Origin: Isoetes taiwanensis
Lineage: Eukaryota > Streptophyta > Lycopodiopsida > Isoetales > Isoetaceae
Assembly: GCA_021234155.1 (NCBI GenBank)
Contig: JAJEKV010000232.1
Span: 186,001 to 250,000, forward strand
Reading direction: 5' to 3'
DNA: 64,000 nucleotides
In this document: one piece after another, positions 24,701 through 36,192 of the stretch
How positions within the stretch are numbered: the stretch's first letter is position 1
How the letters are laid out: every line of letters starts with the position of its first letter
Notes under the pieces: generated by a model
What the model was told of the DNA's origin: nothing
Databases searched by the model: none
What the model saw: the letters and a program-made list of their open reading frames with translations, nothing else
Program-made: the position numbers and the translations under genes

Positions 24701-24855
24701 GAGAATCAACACTCGCTAAGTTATTCAGACAAAAAGCCCAGCGGGAAAAAAAGAGGGAAGCTTGGTACGACTCAGCAGCTGCTGAGGGGTCAATGAAGTG
24801 GAGGTCTATGAGATATAGCGAAGGTAAAAGACATGTCCGCATTGAGAGCTTGTGA
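21736..24855 (+). pseudogene. Unidentified degenerate repeat-type ORF, split by LINE
   Basis: Scattered frames on the plus strand look like decayed coding sequence. They are interrupted at 22323-23139 by a LINE; without it and one copy of its target duplication the frame runs from DDILRMLKL directly into HGSIQLRKAVVQQ, so the target was an open frame. Later pieces include YKIEWHLAADL then, one frame over, KCMYRMKHNHGKT and CLY. Next comes VGLHGGHYKILQDPKV and, near the end, GMEKSHKQAKNAF, then SLQQICEWFYRRIM and WVKKSRNQRES. I do not recognise the family with confidence. The layout is reminiscent of transposase-like ORFs found in many copies in large genomes. Stops at many points make it non-functional. 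Confidence 0.5.
22337..23125 (+). mobile_element. 5'-truncated L1-like LINE
   Basis: 789 bp ending in a poly(A) run (23110-23125) are flanked by a perfect 14-bp target duplication GAATGCTAAAGCTT (22323-22336 and 23126-23139). The left end is open coding sequence for the ORF2 C terminus, beginning IWKHRNAVAIEGS (a typical post-RT, RNase H/zf-RVT-end motif) and including YDRNWDSLGSF, with a stop at 22599-22601. The rest is 3' UTR. The truncation, tail and long duplication are the hallmarks of target-primed reverse transcription. Confidence 0.9.
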
Positions 24856-24899
24856 TATGTATAATATTTCCATTATGAAAGAGGTGGTTTATTCATAAT

Positions 24900-25290
24900 A
24901 TTGATGGTTGTCACGGTGCGAAATGCTGCTTTTTAAATAAATTGGATGCATGTATTTTGCATAGTGGCCATGGTGCGAAATGCTGCATTATAGCTAAACT
25001 GGATGCATTGATTACGCACCGTATCCATGGTGTGAAATGTGGTCTTGGAACTAAGATGCATGTGAGTGTTTGAAACCGTGGCCACGGTGCGAATTAAGGG
25101 GTTTCACGAAAAGAAAAAGATACCATTTCGCACCATGACGACTATCCTGAGAGGTTTCCACAAATAGGTGCTCCCCACAAATTGTGGAATGACCAATTTT
25201 GCACCGTATCCACGGTGCAAAATAGGCCCTCCAATAAATTATGGAAGAGCCGATTTCGCACCATGGTGTTAGTGCTAAATAGGGTCTCCA
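24900..25290. repeat. Array of GGTGCGAAAT motifs on both strands
   Basis: The decamer GGTGCGAAAT or its complement ATTTCGCACC, with one-base variants, occurs about eight times in 390 bp, often preceded by a CCAYGG or CCACGG half palindrome (for example GTGGCCACGGTGCGAA at 25080-25095). Units are direct on the left and inverted on the right. No coding frame is present. Confidence 0.55.
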
Positions 25291-25299
25291 AGACCATAT

Positions 25300-26470
25300 T
25301 GAGAACTATCACATCAGAAAATATATGGAAAATGCATGGAAATTACTCACATCAGATAATACATGAAAATACATGGAAGTTACTTAATTACATGGAAATT
25401 ACATACTTACTTACTTACATACTTAATTTCTATGAAAAGCATAGGTTTATACCCATAAATCTTATGGAGTGTCTTCACCTGTGACATGTACATACTATGT
25501 GCTGTGTGCTATGTAGCCACAACTTACGTGTATCCCAAGGAATTGTATCCCAACTGAGGAATTTAGACAGTAACTACAGGATGTTGAAGTCAAGGGAAAG
25601 GAAGAGGAGCTGGCCAATATCCACAAAAGACCTGAAGTTGTAAAGGTCAGTGAGTATATAAATCTTGTTCTTTTCACAAGTAGGAATGACCGGAGGTATG
25701 TAATGATCCAAAGAGGGGGCATAAAACCACGCAAAAGCATGTCCTTCAACTGTCCTAGCCTCTCTTTTCATTATTGCATAAGAGGGATTGATGTCCTACA
25801 GCAGAAGGTGCCAATAAGTATAGCGGTCGATAATAAAGTTGATCACCTGCCTTGCAAGGTCTGTGGTTGGACTGTGGTGCCATCGATGTTCCCAAAAGTT
25901 GCTAACAACTTCATCCAAAGTGCACATATTTCTTCTGCTGCATGTTTGCATGGATTCTAGATCAGCCCAATGAGGACATTCTTGAAAAGTTAGCATTTCC
26001 AAGAAACTAGTTGAGAAGGAGCAAAATTGACAAGAAACATGCAGACAAGGAGCAGGCAAGGAGCGTGCAGACAAGGAGCGAACAAAGAGAAGACAAGGAG
26101 CAAGTCCGAGAAGAGGAAGAGGGGAAAGAGACAAAGACAATGAAAGTATGGATGTCCATTTAAAGAGAAATTATTTATATACTATGTATATACACGATAT
26201 ATGTATTTCGTATATACTATTTATATCGTGCACGTATAAAAAATACTATATATACTATGTATATACCATGTCATTGTATATGTTGTATGTATTTGTACAT
26301 TATACTTGTATATATAACCAATAATGCTGCTATAGTGCATATCAATAATTTTGATCTATATGAGTATAGCATAGCTTCATTCAATGCAGAAGACATACAT
26401 TTGCTATGTCACGATATTCATCTTCTCGTTCTGAGAGGTCTACCTTGCCCCCTCGTCCCAAAAATATAGA
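25300..26470. other. Intergenic with simple repeats
   Basis: No gene supported. It contains a GACAAGGAGC-type purine repeat (26035-26110) and a TA-rich microsatellite-like stretch of TATATACTATG words (26170-26305). Confidence 0.5.
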
Positions 26471-28324
26471 CTCCATTCCTTGCTCTATGTCCTTTAATGA
26501 TATTTAGAGATGCAAGCCGAGGGGTGTCCTTTGAAATGGAGCAATTGGGACCAATGGGATAATGAATCTGCTTGAAATATAGGAACACTGAAAAAAGTGC
26601 AGACAAAAATAAATGGGAAAGCTGGGACTAAAGGAGCAAAATGAGATGGACAAGGCTAGAATACTAAATGGCAATCGAGCACAACGCTTAAAAGAGACTA
26701 ATGAAGGGGCTATTGCAACATGAGATGACTGGAACAAACAGAACAAGTGGAGTTGAAAACCAATTGTGATGACAATGGAATAATGGAAAAATCATCCAAA
26801 ATGCAAAATAGTAATCAAAACATGTGGAGTAATAAAGTAAAATGGAAACACCGGAGCAAAATGAATGAATGAAATGGCTAGTGCATGGAATCATAAGGCA
26901 ACAGAACAAAGAGCAAGTAAAACTAAGAGAGCATAAGGGCAAACTAGATAAACTGGAAAAATATGAAAAGAACAAATAGACATGAAGACTAATGGATTAA
27001 ATAGAGCTAAACTGACAAGCATAGCTAAAACAACTGGTGGATATAAGAAACAAATGAAAGAGAAGAAGTAGATGGGATGAATGCAGTAAACAGAACAATG
27101 GAGATAGTCCGACAAATCAAACATAGATGGGAAAAACCGCAAAGGAGCTAACAAGACGTGGAACAAAGAAGCACAACAAGCTTAGAACAAAGCATCCTAA
27201 AAGAAGGAAGCAAATGGAACAATAAGATAAAAGAAGGCTGGCACCATCCAGGACAAACAGAATGAGCAAAATACTAAACTGTATTTGAGGGAAAGAGGAA
27301 GAATGGAGGAACGAGATATCAAAGAAATGAAAAACAAAAGGACAATCAGCAGTGAAGTAAGATGGACAAAACAACACTAAAGACACTAAGAAAACAAACA
27401 AGACATCAATGGATAAGAAGCATAAAAGTGCTAAAGTGGAGAAAAAACATCAAAGAACCAATGGGATAAAAGAAAGCAACCAAAATGCCAAAAGAAGGGA
27501 TGGAACAATAATGGAACTAGATTGCTAAGCTAATTAAAAACTAGCTAGATATGAAAAGTCCATAAAACAACTAGATACTCAGAGCGAGTAAGAACTGAAG
27601 AAAGAATGGGAGAAAGCAAGACAACTACATACAAAAAGGGGCTAGAAGATACTAGAATGCTCACAAAATAGCTAGGCACAAGAATCGAGTCACCACAGAA
27701 GGGAGAAAGGGAGAAGACAAGAAACAAATAGGATGAAGAAAGAAAGGTAAAGGCACAAGTAAAACAAACCAGATGAACCGAACTAAAGGTATAAATAGGA
27801 CCAAATGAAAAATAGAAGAAAACAAGATTGACGGGGCAACTAAGCTAAAAATAATAGAAGAAAAAACCAATGGGAGCAAAAAAATGCTACTAGAATATAT
27901 GATGGACTAATAGAAGCAATGGGACAAACATATGAACATAAAAAAGGAGCATATAGAGTCTATCACGGAGAAGAGTGGAGTAAAACAGAACTAATGGAAT
28001 AGAGGAACTAAATGCAAGAAACGAAGAACCCAAGATCAAAGAAACAAGCATGACAATTGACCAATGGAATAATTAAGGCCGAAGGAGAAATAAAGCAAAA
28101 ATGGAACCACCGAGCAAAATGAATGAATAGAATACCTATAGCACGGAACTAAGCAAAAATAAAATTGAGAGGGCGAATAAGCAATCTAGCACAACTAGAA
28201 AGTATGAAAGGAACAAAAATAGAACTAGGGAGACTAATATACTGAATGGAGAACGAACAAACATGAGTAAAGCCAGCTAGTGATGGAGGGAAAAGGCAAA
28301 TAGGAGAGAAGAAGCAGACAAGAC
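26470..28324. repeat. Purine-rich satellite-like tract, left part
   Basis: 1.85 kb of A/G-rich plus strand are built from recurring words (GGAACAAA, AATGGAA, GACTAATGGA, GAGCAAAATGAATGAAT). A block at 26845-27000 recurs diverged at 28095-28245, so long-range repeats are present. The same word set continues at 45340-45900, on the other side of the LTR retrotransposon inserted after 28329. Minus-strand frames give Phe/Leu/Ser-rich strings that reflect composition only. Confidence 0.65.
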
Positions 28325-28329
28325 GAATG

Positions 28330-29967
28330 TGTGACGCTCCCTGAATATATACGACCCCCGGCCGTATACATACGGGGACTTTCCCCTCCCATGGCGACCA
28401 TATCGCCATGAGCAGGGCCCTCCGTCTAACCGGGCCATCTATAGAGAGATGCCCGAGTGAAGGACTGCGGAGGTGTCATTCGCCCACGCCTTGATGGGAC
28501 TCCCACGTCAGGCGTGCATACATGTTAGCACACAAAGACAAATACATATAAATAACCACCCGCGAAGGGTGGAACATCCATCCAAATACCAACGGCAAAG
28601 AATATGCATCTAATCCTAAAGAAAACACCCAAAACCCATGGTTCTACCCGGCTCGGACTCCGGTGAGGATCGATCGACGGCTAGGTCTCAAGAGATCAGC
28701 AGACCGAATCACGGACATGGCGTTGGCTGGCATAGAACATCGGCTAAGGGTTGTCCACTCCATCGCCCCTCATTGCACACTTTGCGGATGAGTCGAATCA
28801 TGCTTATAAGCTTCGCTATAGCCTTCCCGGGAGCAGCAGGCTCGAGGTATCACCCTCGCTGAGCCTACTCGGGGTTCATGGCGCCCGGTCCGGATGAGGC
28901 GAGGGTCGGGGAAGCGTCCCCTTCGAGATCCGCGGTGGTTCCATGGGTGGACTAGAGAATACGTGCGCATCGGCTGACCCCGCATCCATTACCCGACTTA
29001 CTGCGCCCTAAATCTACTCAAAGTACGGGATGCCCCATGCGGGTCACACATCGTACCCGGGGAGTGTCGGACCCATACCCCCTGGATAAGCCTAGCTCAG
29101 CGGGCGGCTATTAGGCCTAGTCCTTTGTAGGAGTCTTAGGAGCCTTTTATGTTCGTGCAAGACCCCACCCAGCTTCACCCTGCTTTGTGTCCCTTGTTTG
29201 GTGCTAAGCCAATCCATAGCATCTATGACCGGTGGTCTCTTGTACCTGAGCCGCAACTAGTGGGATGCTGAGGGGCTCTATCTAGGAGCATACTACAATA
29301 CATGGGCTCGAGGTCTCTACCCCCGTGATCCCCCATTTCAGGAGTAATACCATGCAAAGAACTATCAATCCATCCTTTACAAGCATAATCGGATCGGAAA
29401 TAAGAAGAAGCTGTTGGTTCCTACAAGTGAAACAAAGAGAGAACAGAGAAGCAAACACAATCAGTGCCCAACAAGGGCGTTACCCTAGAATTCACAACTA
29501 TACTAGCCACCCACCTGAGTTCTGGCTGGACCCATTACCAATTGGTGCTTCCATCTCCTAGGTCTTGGTGTTCAGCTTCAGCTACACAGGTAAAAGTACT
29601 TGGTATGGTGGCGCCAAGTGTGGGGGTAGGGCTCAGCTCCGCTCCTTTTTGGACCGAATTTTTGGGAGTCAATTAGCAATAGGGATCGGTTGATGACCCA
29701 ATTTGGAAATCCCCATTTGGCCAATCGAATTAGGCGGTGGCGCTTCCCAAAGCATTAATTGGCTTAATTAACCCATTTAATATTAATCCCTAGATTATAG
29801 GTTATTATCTTTAATGATAATTTAATCCCTTTTAGGTCAACCCCCTAGGTTACAATACCCCATGGTGGCGTACCTTTATCGGGTGACGTGTGTAAGTATA
29901 TTTATAGGTGTACCGTATATAAATACGCATTATGCATTATACCCGTATAAATACGTGGAACGCCACA
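28330..29967 (-). repeat. 3' LTR of the chromovirus
   Basis: 1638 bp aligning along its length with 43671-45334. It starts TGTGACGCTCC and ends GTGGAACGCCACA on the plus strand. It contains the CGACCCCCGGCCGTATACAT and GGCGACCATATCGCCAT blocks found in the other LTR. Frames inside the LTR are not genes. Confidence 0.95.
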
Positions 29968-29983
29968 TTCTCCCCTCCTTAAA
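29968..29983 (-). other. Polypurine tract
   Basis: On the minus strand AAGGAGGGGAGAA directly precedes the 3' LTR, the expected position for plus-strand DNA priming. Confidence 0.9.
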
Positions 29984-30288
29984 AATAATCGTCCCCGACA
30001 TTGGGGTTAATTAATGTCGAGACAGCTTACTAAAAAAAAAACTGAATTAGGAAGAATATACTTAAGAAAGGAAGATAACTTATTATTTCAAACAGTAATA
30101 CATTGAGGTTGAAAATAACGAAGTGTCAGCACGAAGGTGCATTTTACAAACTTATCATCAGAAGAAGTTCAAGGACCGAAGTCCGATTTTAAAACATCTG
30201 GAAAAGTCGGGTCATCAGCAACCCTCTATACATGGGCAGGTCACAAACTGCTTACTGGCCTGCACATGTCAATATATCAGTATGTATC
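29984..30288 (-). other. Chromovirus 3' non-coding region
   Basis: Region between the polypurine tract and the LINE insertion; it continues at 35674-35946 beyond the LINE. No ORF is seen. Confidence 0.6.
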
Positions 30289-31199
30289 AATAATATATTT
30301 TTTTTTTTGAAGGTGAGAGATGTTTTTCCATTAATTAATTAAAGCCATACAATAGTCTTACTAAAGGGAATGGAAAATTCCACATTAGCAAAGGATTTGG
30401 TATAGTAATCCCAAAAAGAAAATAATAGTTGCAATAAGAATAGCAACCAGATCAAAATATAGTAGCAGATCAGTGGAGTTGTCAAAATGTATATAAAGTT
30501 ACGCTTTGCCCCCTATGAGAGAGCTCCATTTTATGATCCGAGATTCCAACAATGAGATCGTAAACACCGCAAAAACCTTATAACTTTCCAAGTACCTAAG
30601 TTTGATGTTAAACAAAGAAGACAAATTATTGAGCATCGCCAGATATGACGGTTCATGATTTGTGGTTTAATGTATGGAGGATGAGATGAAGAATGAGGTT
30701 TCTCCTCGAGGAAATTGCAGAGTCATTGGTGCATGATGTGGTCGAAAATACATTTGTACACCCAATAAAAGCCCTTTGCATTTCCAAACTTATAAGCTGT
30801 TATACTTTCGGATCCACTTTCCATGAGCAAGTGATGTATATCCTCCTTCCCCATCAAAATCGGTAGAGTACCATAAAGGTTCCGCTAACATCTTATGAGA
30901 GTAATACAACTCTCTATATCTGCTCAAGCGCCTATCTGTCAAGGAATAGTGATACATAAGCGAGAAAGTTGAAGATTACATCCGCACAACCTCCCCCGCA
31001 ATAGATTTTGGCCCAAGATTTCTCACTGCTATTCCTCCTGACCTCGTACAGCTTGATATCATCCTCTGATGCATCTGGCCCTGGTGGCTGCAGATCTGTA
31101 ACACCAGTGTTGTTGTAGTACAGGGTGGCTTCATGGTAGCTCAGCATAGAGTCAAATTTGTTACTGCCCTCACCTCTTAGAAATTCAAGATATTCTATC

Positions 31200-32579
31200 C
31201 AAAAAATCAGAGAAAGGAGCATTAGAATTGACTACATGTAAATTTGAAACAAATATATTGAAGCCACTAAAGAAATTACCAATTTGGTCCCAATTTCTAT
31301 CATAGGTGTCAGCATATTTACTCTTGTGAGCAGTAACATAAGCTTCTAAATCTAGTTGGAAACTCTTCTTGATCTAGAAAGATGAGAAATTTTTATGACC
31401 ATAAATAATCCTGTTTCTGGATTTCCAAATACTCCATAGGGCAGTAAACATGACAGTATTTTTGAAAGCATCATTACTTTGAATACTCTGTAGCAAATTA
31501 CCTCGAATATTGACATTGAAATATTGATCAAATTTACTGTAAAACCAATTCCAAAATGTAGCCAATTTAGGACAATTAAAAATATGTTGCAAAGTTTCAT
31601 CTTGATGGCAGTTTGATTGACAAGCTGGAGCAATATTTGGATTTCTCTTAGATAGGGAGGCAAGATTAGGAAGACTATTTTGAGCAATCAACCAGATGAA
31701 ATAGTTGACTTTTGGGGGGCAGTAAGATTTCCAGGTATTTCTGAATAAAGTTTTACACTCATCTGCAGAGATAGACCATTTCGTTCTGGCTTTCACAGGA
31801 GAGGCCTTGTAATTAATTTTGGCATATACCTTACTGACCTTGTATGTACTATTACCATATATTTTCCAGAGCAGACTGTTATCACAGCTATGAAGATTAG
31901 TACATTGAGCAAGGATATTCTTGAAATGGAAGAAAATAATTTTATCAGTCGAGGTGCCACCTATTAGCCTCCTTAAATTTGTCCATGTAATTAACTGACC
32001 ATTATTGAAGAGATTCTTGACAGAAATGATTCCATAGGAGCTCCACTTCCTGTAAGCCTTAGGATGCTTCAAAGCCAAAAGATTACCATCAGAATCTTTG
32101 AAGCCAGGAGACCAGAAAAGGGAGGATTGCATGTTATGCTCTTGTAGATCAGGACCCTCAAAGCAGTTTTGAATAACATTCCAAGCTTTGATTAAGTTAT
32201 GCATGAGGGAGGATGTATTTCTACCTGGATGTATGTTGCAGAAGGCTGACTCAGGCAAAGAGTGCTTAATGGAAGGATGCCCCTGGGGATAAGAACAAGA
32301 GATCCAATATCTAATGAAAATGGAGGCAATCGAAGTGTTACCTGCCAAAGTTCTCCAGATGAACTTACCAGCCAGAGCACAAGCTTGAAGATATAAATTT
32401 TTGCAGCCTAATCCACCATCACTTTTGGATCGAGTTAGAGTGTCCCAATTGATAGAGTGATTACCATTCCAGATAAAATTTCTAATAGTCTTCTCTAGCT
32501 CATTATAAATATATTTAGGGGCCACTAGAGGAGGAGGAGAAATATATGTGAGATGCTTTGCCAAAGTCTGAGTTTGCAA
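31200..32579 (-). pseudogene. LINE ORF2 C-terminal region (zf-RVT)
   Basis: An uninterrupted frame of about 400 residues (stop at 31374) matches the domain after the RT of plant L1 elements: IRNFIWNG, the GGLGCKNL motif, PPKVNYFIWLI, the zinc-binding-like C..C..H..DETLQHIFNCP block, and WSIWKSRNRIIYG. Immediately beyond, in another frame, comes DTYDRNWDQIG, the same C-terminal motif as in the short LINE at 22337-23125, so the two are related. The upstream join to the RT is frameshifted near 32580-32800. Confidence 0.9.
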
Positions 32580-32817
32580 TTAATGTTCTACGGTCGGGGA
32601 AAGAGTGTTTCTAAAGATGTTCAATTTTTTCCTGATTCTCTGCAAAATAGGATCCCATAACCCCTTAATATTAGGATTCAAAGACAAAGGCATACCTAGG
32701 AGCTTGGTAGCTTGCATTTCATTTAGAACCTTGATACCACATAAAGAATCTTAGTTGGAATCTCCAATGATAACACTCTTAGTAATGTTGGATAAATGCC
32801 GAGGCGGTGAGAATAAC

Positions 32818-33096
32818 TCAATGATGCTCGTGAAATTGGTAATATTGTCGGGATCTGGAGTCTAAGAAAGCAAAGGAGTCATCGTGATATTGAGAGATGA
32901 TTAAACTACCCTTAGTGTCGTGGAGATCGAGACCTTTTATTTTGCCACAGTCCTGATTGAAATCAACTGCCTTGGTAAGCAATTCAGCCACCACTAAAAA
33001 AAGGTAAGGAGCTAATGGACAGCCCTGTCTGACCCCTCTAGCAAGCTTGAAGAAATTGGAAGGTGAACCATTAATAAGAACTGAGGAGTTGGCCAT
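32818..33096 (-). pseudogene. LINE reverse transcriptase, second part
   Basis: Minus-strand frame with NSSVLINGSPSNFFKLARG and RGVRQGCPLAPYLFLVVAE, the conserved RT block preceding the catalytic motif; the catalytic site itself is decayed to YHDD near ISQYHDDSFAF. It is separated from the first RT part (34057-34467) by the insert at 33116-33895. Confidence 0.9.
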
Positions 33097-33115
33097 GGAA
33101 TTTAGACCAAATATA

Positions 33116-33895
33116 AGGAAGGAAGGAAGGAAGGAAGTATATTTTTACGTCGCACCACAAAGGCAGCGTCATACAGGAGGACATGCGACCACAAGTACAA
33201 AAAAACAAAAATACATTGCATGGGCCGGCTCGGTGAGCACCATGGCCCGGATTAAAAACCCCATCGGGAAAAACCGTTGCCATGATGACCACAGATCGAA
33301 AAAGCTATCTTTGCTGCAAAAGCAACAAGCATACCTCCAACAAACAGAACTTCAACAAACGCCCGAACCGTAACCTCTTCACGCCTAGGTGCCAAATCGG
33401 TCTTGCGGACTCATGCACGCGCTAAACCTCCATCCTCTCATTAAAACCCGGGGCAAATAGATGCTGATGCGAGATCCCGTGCCGACCCCCGGAGTAACCT
33501 CGATCAAACCACTAGACCATAAGAGCTGCCTTGAAGCGGTAGAATCCCAAAAACCCCATAGCAACGACCGAAGGTGGTGACCGCGGAGGGCACCGCCTGT
33601 CGAAAACCAACGCATCCAATAAGCCCAAGCGCCGGGAAGCCCGGCGCCGGGGAAGGCGGCTTTCGTGGAAAACGCCGGAGAGAAATCGCCGGAGGAGGTG
33701 CATTCTCCACCTAGCGCAAGGCGCCAAAGACCCCTGTGCATGCTCCGCAGCGGACATCCACTCGAGGCACACACAGGGCGCCATCCTTCATCGCCCGCTG
33801 CTCCAACGCCATCCATCATCGCATCTGCTCGGGCAGGCCTCAGGCGGCGCCTCAGGCGGCGCTAGGGCGGCGCCTCAGCAAGAAGAGGATGAAGG
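33116..33895 (-). mobile_element. GC-rich SINE-like retroposon nested in LINE RT
   Basis: About 780 bp without coding match to the LINE separate two RT parts that are otherwise adjacent. On the minus strand it runs from a GC-rich head (GGCGCCGCC words, 33840-33890) through a TGGTCTAGTGG box (about 33509-33519) to a 3' end GCGACGTAAAAATATA followed by (CTTCC)n at 33116-33136. The 3' end closely resembles those at 47155-47198 and 48720-48760. The target duplication is masked by the simple-repeat tail, so ends are good to about 10 bp. Confidence 0.65.
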
Positions 33896-33899
33896 GAAA

Positions 33900-34467
33900 T
33901 GATTTTGGAATTGAAGCCAATTTTGGTCGAAAGCAAATTCGAGAAAAATTCGGTTATGACGTAATCGAAGGCTCTTTTAAAGTCAAGCTTAAGAAGAATA
34001 CATTTCGAGAGGAGACCTTGTTCCAATGCAAACCCTCCATAGCAATAATGTAGTTATCAAGAATAAACTGTTTGGCAAAAAGCGCATTGTTTCATGTCAA
34101 TATGTTTACGGAGAAAAGGCTTGACTCTGTTGGCAATGATCTTTGCACAAAGCTTGTAAGTTGAATTAGTGAGCGAGATGGGTCTCCAATCAGAAAAGGA
34201 GACAGGCTTATCAACTTTAGGGATTGAGGTGATGAATCCAGCAGAGATGGAAGAGTGAAGATGATCTGCCTTCCAGAAGCCATGAACAAGATTCACAATA
34301 TCCTCTTTTAGTAATTCCCAGAAATGCAAATAAAATTCTGGTGGAATGCCATCAGGACCTGAAGATTTCCCTTTAGTAAAGCTCATGAGGACACTATAGA
34401 TCTCGTGTTCGGAGGGAAGAGCAGCAATAGAGTCATCCATAAGACTTTGATTATTTGGAATAATCAC
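33900..34467 (-). pseudogene. LINE reverse transcriptase, first part
   Basis: Minus-strand frame with KGKSSGPDGIPPEFYLHFW, SAGFITSIPKVDKP and DWRPISLTNSTYKLCAKII, the N-terminal RT blocks of L1-type elements. After a stop near 34057 homology continues in other frames as ILDNYIIAMEG and LKLDFKRAFDYV, then TKIGFNSK, up to the insert. Frameshifted and inactive. Confidence 0.9.
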
Positions 34468-35664
34468 GGTTTATCAGAGAAATGAACTCTGCACTTTTTA
34501 AGGCAGCATTAGAGCAATCAGGTTTGTCACTGAAAAGAGAGGCATACTGATCATGAAAGAATTTCTTAATCTCAGAAGGAGTGTCAATGGTAATGCCATT
34601 CTCAGACTGGACCTGCACAATCGAGTTATTTAACATTCTGTTCTTGGCAGTCCTGTAAAAAAATTTAGAGCTACCAATATCCATTTCCTTATTATATTTG
34701 ATTCTGCATTTGATAGCATAGCTCTTGGCCTCAGACTCTTCAATAGATTTAATTTGGTTCTCTAGAATCTCCTCACCAATTTGAAGATTGGGATTATGAG
34801 GATCACTCTGGAGATGAGATCTAATATCCCTCATTTGAGCAAGAAGATTTTCCTTATGTCTAGATCTCTCTTTAAAGGAAGACTTCGACCAATTCTTAAT
34901 CCAGGATTTAATTTGCTTAATCTTGGAGTAAAAGTTTTTCATAGAATGAGAGCCAATAGAAGTATTAAAATCATTCTGCCCTTGTTGCATGTTCAAATAA
35001 AAATTCTTGAAGTCTAGACAGAAATGCTCATTGTGGAGAAGGGAGCAATTGAATTTGAAAGGAGTGTTCCCATCCTTAGGCAGATTAAGCAGATGAGTAG
35101 TGTGAAGAAATTGAGGCTGATGATCCGAAATGGAGATGGCCTCGTCACTAATCACATAACAGTTATCCCAAAAAGACCCTGAAGAGTTAGATACATAAAA
35201 CCTGTCTAATGCACAGTAAACCCTTTTGGAATTTTTTTGCTTATTTGTCCAGGTGAAGTTTGAAGTTGAAGAAGGGACATGAATAAGATTATTATCAGAG
35301 ATAAAAGAATTCCAATTGGCTCTTTCAGTGGAGGACATATTAATTTTGTTACCTAACTTCATATCCCAGCTTGGAGTATTGTTGAAATCTCCAGAGACAA
35401 CCCAATTCATATGTGGCTGAGACGAGATCCAAGAGTTAATTTCAGGCCAAATAAATTCTCTCTCCTTGGGGCAAGTTGGGGCATAAACATTAACAACTCC
35501 AAAATTAGAGTTATTAATTTTAAAAATAACAGCTTGCCAACATCTACTTGGGCTGTTAAAAAAGGAGACTTGAGTCAAAGACTTCCAAATAATGGCTAAT
35601 CCACCACTAGTACCATTGGCTTCAATCCAAATGGAAGAAGAGCCAGGGAAAATCCACTCAGATA
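34451..35664 (-). pseudogene. LINE endonuclease domain, 5'-truncated
   Basis: The open frame enters from the truncation point (WIEANGTSGGLAIIWKS) and continues 375 residues. It holds the APE-type endonuclease signatures VVNVYAPTCPKE, WVVSGDFNNTPSWDM, RVYCALDRFYVS and ISISDHQPQFL, then the linker to RT. The first catalytic blocks are missing with the 5' truncation. The frame itself is long and clean, so the LINE is younger than the frames of its chromovirus host. Confidence 0.92.
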
Positions 35665-35946
35665 AATAATATAATTAGATTGTGGTTGAAGGGACCACTC
35701 CCTATAATAAAAGAAAAATGTATCTACAAGGGAATCTATGATGTCTATAGTTTGCAATTCATCATAGTCGAGATGCAGGCTATCAACTACATGCCTTCGA
35801 ACAGTTCGTGCTCATGTTAACATCAACAATACACCACGTCCTAGAGAACACGAAGGTGATCTCATCATCGGTTACTATTATTAAATACGATGCATCTACC
35901 CCTCTACTGCCTGATTGGCGGCTAATCAAGCCTTCAAGCTTACGGC

Positions 35947-36192
35947 TTACGGAGCTGGGTTGATAGCATCGTTGATGGTCTTGACCCCGAGATTCCGCAT
36001 GAAGTCCGGATAATGCTTCTCAAGGTCTATCTTCATCACCCAGGTAGCATCCTCAACTGGTAAGTGTTTCCACTTAACCAAGTATTGCAACATTTGAGTC
36101 CTTCTGGTTTGTTTATAAGCTCGATCAAGAAGAGCTTCAGGCACTATCTCGAGATGCTCCCTCATCATTTCTAGGAGGGTTGGGGTATCCAA
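35947..36192 (-). pseudogene. Integrase C-terminal chromodomain
   Basis: The minus-strand frame reads LDRAYKQTRRTQMLQYLVKW, then KHLPVEDATWVMKIDLEKHY and PDF: the chromodomain core (hydrophobic-VKWK, E-ATW, F/YP-F) at the C terminus of chromovirus integrases, which in this class binds methylated histone H3 tails. One frame upstream (36193-36350), LPPGLKIHKVFHASLQTTHP is the usual integrase-to-chromodomain linker. A frameshift separates the two. One of the usual aromatic cage residues is hard to place without an alignment. Confidence 0.9.

Larger units (their letters stand above)
30298..35664 (-). mobile_element. L1-like LINE nested in the chromovirus
   Basis: 5367 bp on the minus strand are bounded by a poly(A) tail (T-run 30298-30308 on plus) and a 9-bp target duplication AATAATATA (30289-30297 and 35665-35673). 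It is 5'-truncated inside the endonuclease domain; ORF1 is missing. Order on the minus strand: endonuclease C-terminal half, RT (itself interrupted by a GC-rich insert at 33116-33895), the C-terminal region with the zinc-finger-like reverse-transcriptase tail, 3' UTR and poly(A). Confidence 0.93.

Noticed and set aside
26504-27879. Long minus-strand hydrophobic frames (Phe/Leu/Ser-rich, membrane-protein-like)
   Set aside because: They are translations of a purine-rich repeat tract; composition alone gives these strings, with no family motif and no consistent frame.
28630-29680. Short frames inside the LTRs on both strands
   Set aside because: They are not conserved as frames between the two LTR copies.
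33385-33865. GC-rich frames on both strands within the insert in the LINE RT
   Set aside because: Overlapping frames in all phases, typical of GC-rich non-coding retroposon DNA; no protein family recognised.
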